Positions 4,485 to 5,537 of a stretch of 5,537 bases of DNA are shown one piece after another (position 1 is the first letter of the stretch; every line of letters starts with the position of its first letter). The DNA comes from Deltaproteobacteria bacterium (GTDB taxonomy: Bacteria > Desulfobacterota > Desulfobaccia > Desulfobaccales > 0-14-0-80-60-11). The stretch is from the NCBI GenBank assembly GCA_016874945.1, contig VGSO01000204.1, positions 1 to 5,537 of the forward strand, read 5' to 3'. The notes under the pieces are model-generated. The model did not search any database. It worked only from the letters and a program-made list of their open reading frames with translations, and was not told where the DNA came from. The translations under genes were made by a program, and so were the position numbers.

Positions 4485-4512
4485 ATTTTAGACCTTTTCA
4501 AGCTCCTCACAA
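4485..4512 (-). promoter_or_regulatory. Candidate promoter of the Crp/Fnr gene
   Basis: On the minus strand TTGTGA (4507-4512) and TAAAAT (4485-4490) are 16 bp apart, about 75 bp upstream of the start codon. The boxes are acceptable but not consensus and the surrounding DNA is AT-rich, so chance matches are possible. Confidence 0.35.
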
Positions 4513-4562
4513 AGTACAAAACATATAACGGTTGGTCTCGCCTGCGTTTTTTTCACTAATCC

Positions 4563-4601
4563 GATCCCTGATCCCTGGCCACTGCTCACTGCTTTCTGCT
4601 C
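4563..4601. repeat. Tandem 7-nt repeats, GATCCCT x2 and ACTGCTC-like x3
   Basis: GATCCCT is at 4563-4569 and 4570-4576. After a 4-nt GGCC come ACTGCTC (4581-4587), ACTGCTT (4588-4594) and TCTGCTC (4595-4601). A further TAATCCCTT (4611-4619) echoes the first unit. All units have a 7-nt period, like the CGGTTTT run 115 bp away. They recall the short tandemly repeated repetitive heptamers of filamentous cyanobacteria in style, not in sequence. Confidence 0.75.
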
Positions 4602-4617
4602 ACCAACCCCTAATCCC

Positions 4618-4646
4618 TTGACGTGGCGAGCCGGGCTTTGATAAAG
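4618..4646 (+). promoter_or_regulatory. Candidate promoter of the binding-protein gene
   Basis: TTGACG (4618-4623), one mismatch from the -35 consensus, is followed after 16-17 bp by GATAAA/ATAAAG (4640-4646), a mediocre -10 box. Transcription would start near 4653, about 67 bp before the ATG. It is the best-placed candidate on the plus strand but is not strong. Confidence 0.35.
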
Positions 4647-4719
4647 TGCTAACGCCATTCTCATTCCCCGGAAGGTTCACCTGCCGGGACGCCATCTGAA
4701 TAATCGAAAGGAGGCGCAT

Positions 4720-5537
4720 ATGAACTGGGACAAATGGGCGTTATGGATATTGGCGGGAATCTTTCTGGTGGGGGGCTGCGGCAAGGCCACTACGGACGAG
4801 GTCCGCATTGGGATTAATGCGGAAATTACCGGGAGCAAACCCACCTTGGGCGACTCCTGCAAGAAGGCCGCGGAACTCCTGGCGGCCGAGGTGAACAAGG
4901 ACTGGGGCATTAAGGTGGGAGAAAAAAAATATCTCCTCAAGCTTTTCATCGAAGACAATGAAGACAAGGCCGAATCCGCCGCAGCCGCGGCCCAGAAACT
5001 CATCAGCCAGAATAACGTTCTGGCCATCATCGGGCCCAACGCTTCCGGCAACGCCATCCCCGCGGCCCGCATCTGCGAGGATGCCGGGGTCATCATGATC
5101 AGCCCCTGGTCTACTAACCCCAAGACCACTGAAGGCAAGAAATTCGTGTTCCGCGCCTGCTTCATCGACGACTTCCAGGGCCAGGTCATGGCCAAGTTCG
5201 CCCGGGACACTCTCAAGGCCCAAACTGCCGCGGTCCTCTATGACGTGGCCTCGGAATACAACAAGGGCATTGCCGAGTTCTTCAAAAAATTCTTCGAGCA
5301 GGCCGGCGGCAAGGTGGTGGCTTTCGAGTCCTACACCAAGGACGACAAGGACTTCTCCTCCCAGCTCACCATTATCAAAGGGGCTAAACCCAACGCGCTC
5401 TTTCTGCCCAACTATTACAACGAAGTGCCGCTCCAGGCTCAACAGGCCCGGCGGCTGGGACTAACCATCCCCATTATCGGGTCCGACTCCTGGGGCAGTG
5501 AGGAAGTGCTCCGCCTGGGCGCCCAGGAATTGGAAGG
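4720..5537 (+). CDS. ABC transporter substrate-binding lipoprotein, branched-chain amino acid (LivJ-like) family, 3' end outside window
   Basis: This open frame of 272 codons runs off the right edge; the family usually has 370-400 residues. It is the extracytoplasmic receptor of a type I ABC importer for branched-chain or related amino acids, amides or urea; the ligand cannot be read from sequence. The signal peptide (1-19) ends in a lipobox V17-G18-G19-C20, predicting lipid attachment at C20; the following Gly does not suggest inner-membrane retention. The mature part shows the Peripla_BP_6 pattern: VRIGINAEITGSKPTLGDS (28-46), IIGPNASGNAIPAARICEDA (103-122), VIMISPWSTNP (124-134), KFVFRACFIDDFQGQ (141-155) and SYTKDDKDFSSQL (204-216). 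ATG 4720-4722 has a near-perfect AAAGGAGG (4707-4714) at 5 nt. Permease and ATPase genes would be expected downstream, outside the window. The divergent Crp/Fnr protein may regulate it, but no operator is identified. Confidence 0.92.
   Translation, partial: MNWDKWALWILAGIFLVGGCGKATTDEVRIGINAEITGSKPTLGDSCKKAAELLAAEVNKDWGIKVGEKKYLLKLFIEDNEDKAESAAAAAQKLISQNNVLAIIGPNASGNAIPAARICEDAGVIMISPWSTNPKTTEGKKFVFRACFIDDFQGQVMAKFARDTLKAQTAAVLYDVASEYNKGIAEFFKKFFEQAGGKVVAFESYTKDDKDFSSQLTIIKGAKPNALFLPNYYNEVPLQAQQARRLGLTIPIIGSDSWGSEEVLRLGAQELE

Larger units (their letters stand above)
4410..4719. other. Divergent intergenic region with several 7-nt tandem repeats
   Basis: About 310 bp separate the start codons of the Crp/Fnr gene (leftward) and the binding-protein gene (rightward). 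It contains no supported ORF; the 69-codon minus-strand frame here lacks any family likeness and largely overlaps the Crp/Fnr start. It holds candidate promoters for both genes and two runs of 7-nt tandem repeats, listed separately. The Shine-Dalgarno of the plus-strand gene is at 4707-4714. Confidence 0.6.

Noticed and set aside
3826..4519. ORFs 3826-4278 (-) and 4310-4519 (-)
   Set aside because: They are alternative frames of the Crp/Fnr gene and its upstream repeats, with no recognisable protein features.
4563..4601. CRISPR array or iteron-type origin
   Set aside because: The units are only 7 nt with no spacers, and there is no replication gene or AT-rich unwinding element nearby.
4677..5464. 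ORFs 4677-5216 (-), 4741-5442 (-) and 5240-5464 (+)
   Set aside because: They are shadows of the plus-strand binding-protein gene, which has a Shine-Dalgarno, lipobox and family motifs.

Overview
The window looks like a chromosomal segment of an anaerobic Desulfobacterota-type (former Deltaproteobacteria) bacterium, moderately GC-rich in its genes and AT-rich between them. This rests on a Ros/MucR-family zinc-finger regulator, a branched-chain-amino-acid-type binding lipoprotein, a tmRNA whose tag peptide (ADNYGYALAA) resembles those I recall from Geobacter and Desulfovibrio, and 7-nt tandem repeats between genes. The taxonomic call is inference; no marker gene is complete enough to settle it.

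Left third (1 to about 1200): a decayed accessory region. It holds the end of an unrecognised gene (+), a small intact XRE-type helix-turn-helix gene (-), a serine-recombinase pseudogene (-) that lost its catalytic N-terminus and carries a frameshift, and the C-terminal remnant of an IS1380-like transposase (+). The last two are joined almost base to base near 945-951. A possible 40-codon small ORF follows (1203-1325).

Middle (1418-1866): a complete one-piece ssrA (tmRNA) gene on the minus strand with a good -35/-10 promoter and a perfect-stem intrinsic terminator. Just upstream of its promoter lies a piece of an IS630-type transposase N-terminus, so mobile-element debris flanks ssrA on both sides.

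Right half (2100-5537): core-type genes. On the minus strand are a seven-helix Bax inhibitor-1/YccA family membrane protein, a Ros/MucR-type regulator with its own promoter and terminator, and a Crp/Fnr-family regulator. Divergent from the last, across about 310 bp containing several 7-nt tandem repeats, a plus-strand substrate-binding lipoprotein of an amino-acid ABC transporter begins and runs off the window end. Each minus-strand gene appears to be its own transcription unit. The two regulators could act locally, but no target is proven by the sequence.

I do not see a new defence, retron, CRISPR or toxin-antitoxin system. The most useful leads are the mobile-element scar around ssrA, the 7-nt repeats, the structured AT-rich control region of the MucR-type gene, the dyads in the BI-1 leader, and a Crp/Fnr protein with an FNR-like recognition helix but no Fe-S cysteines.
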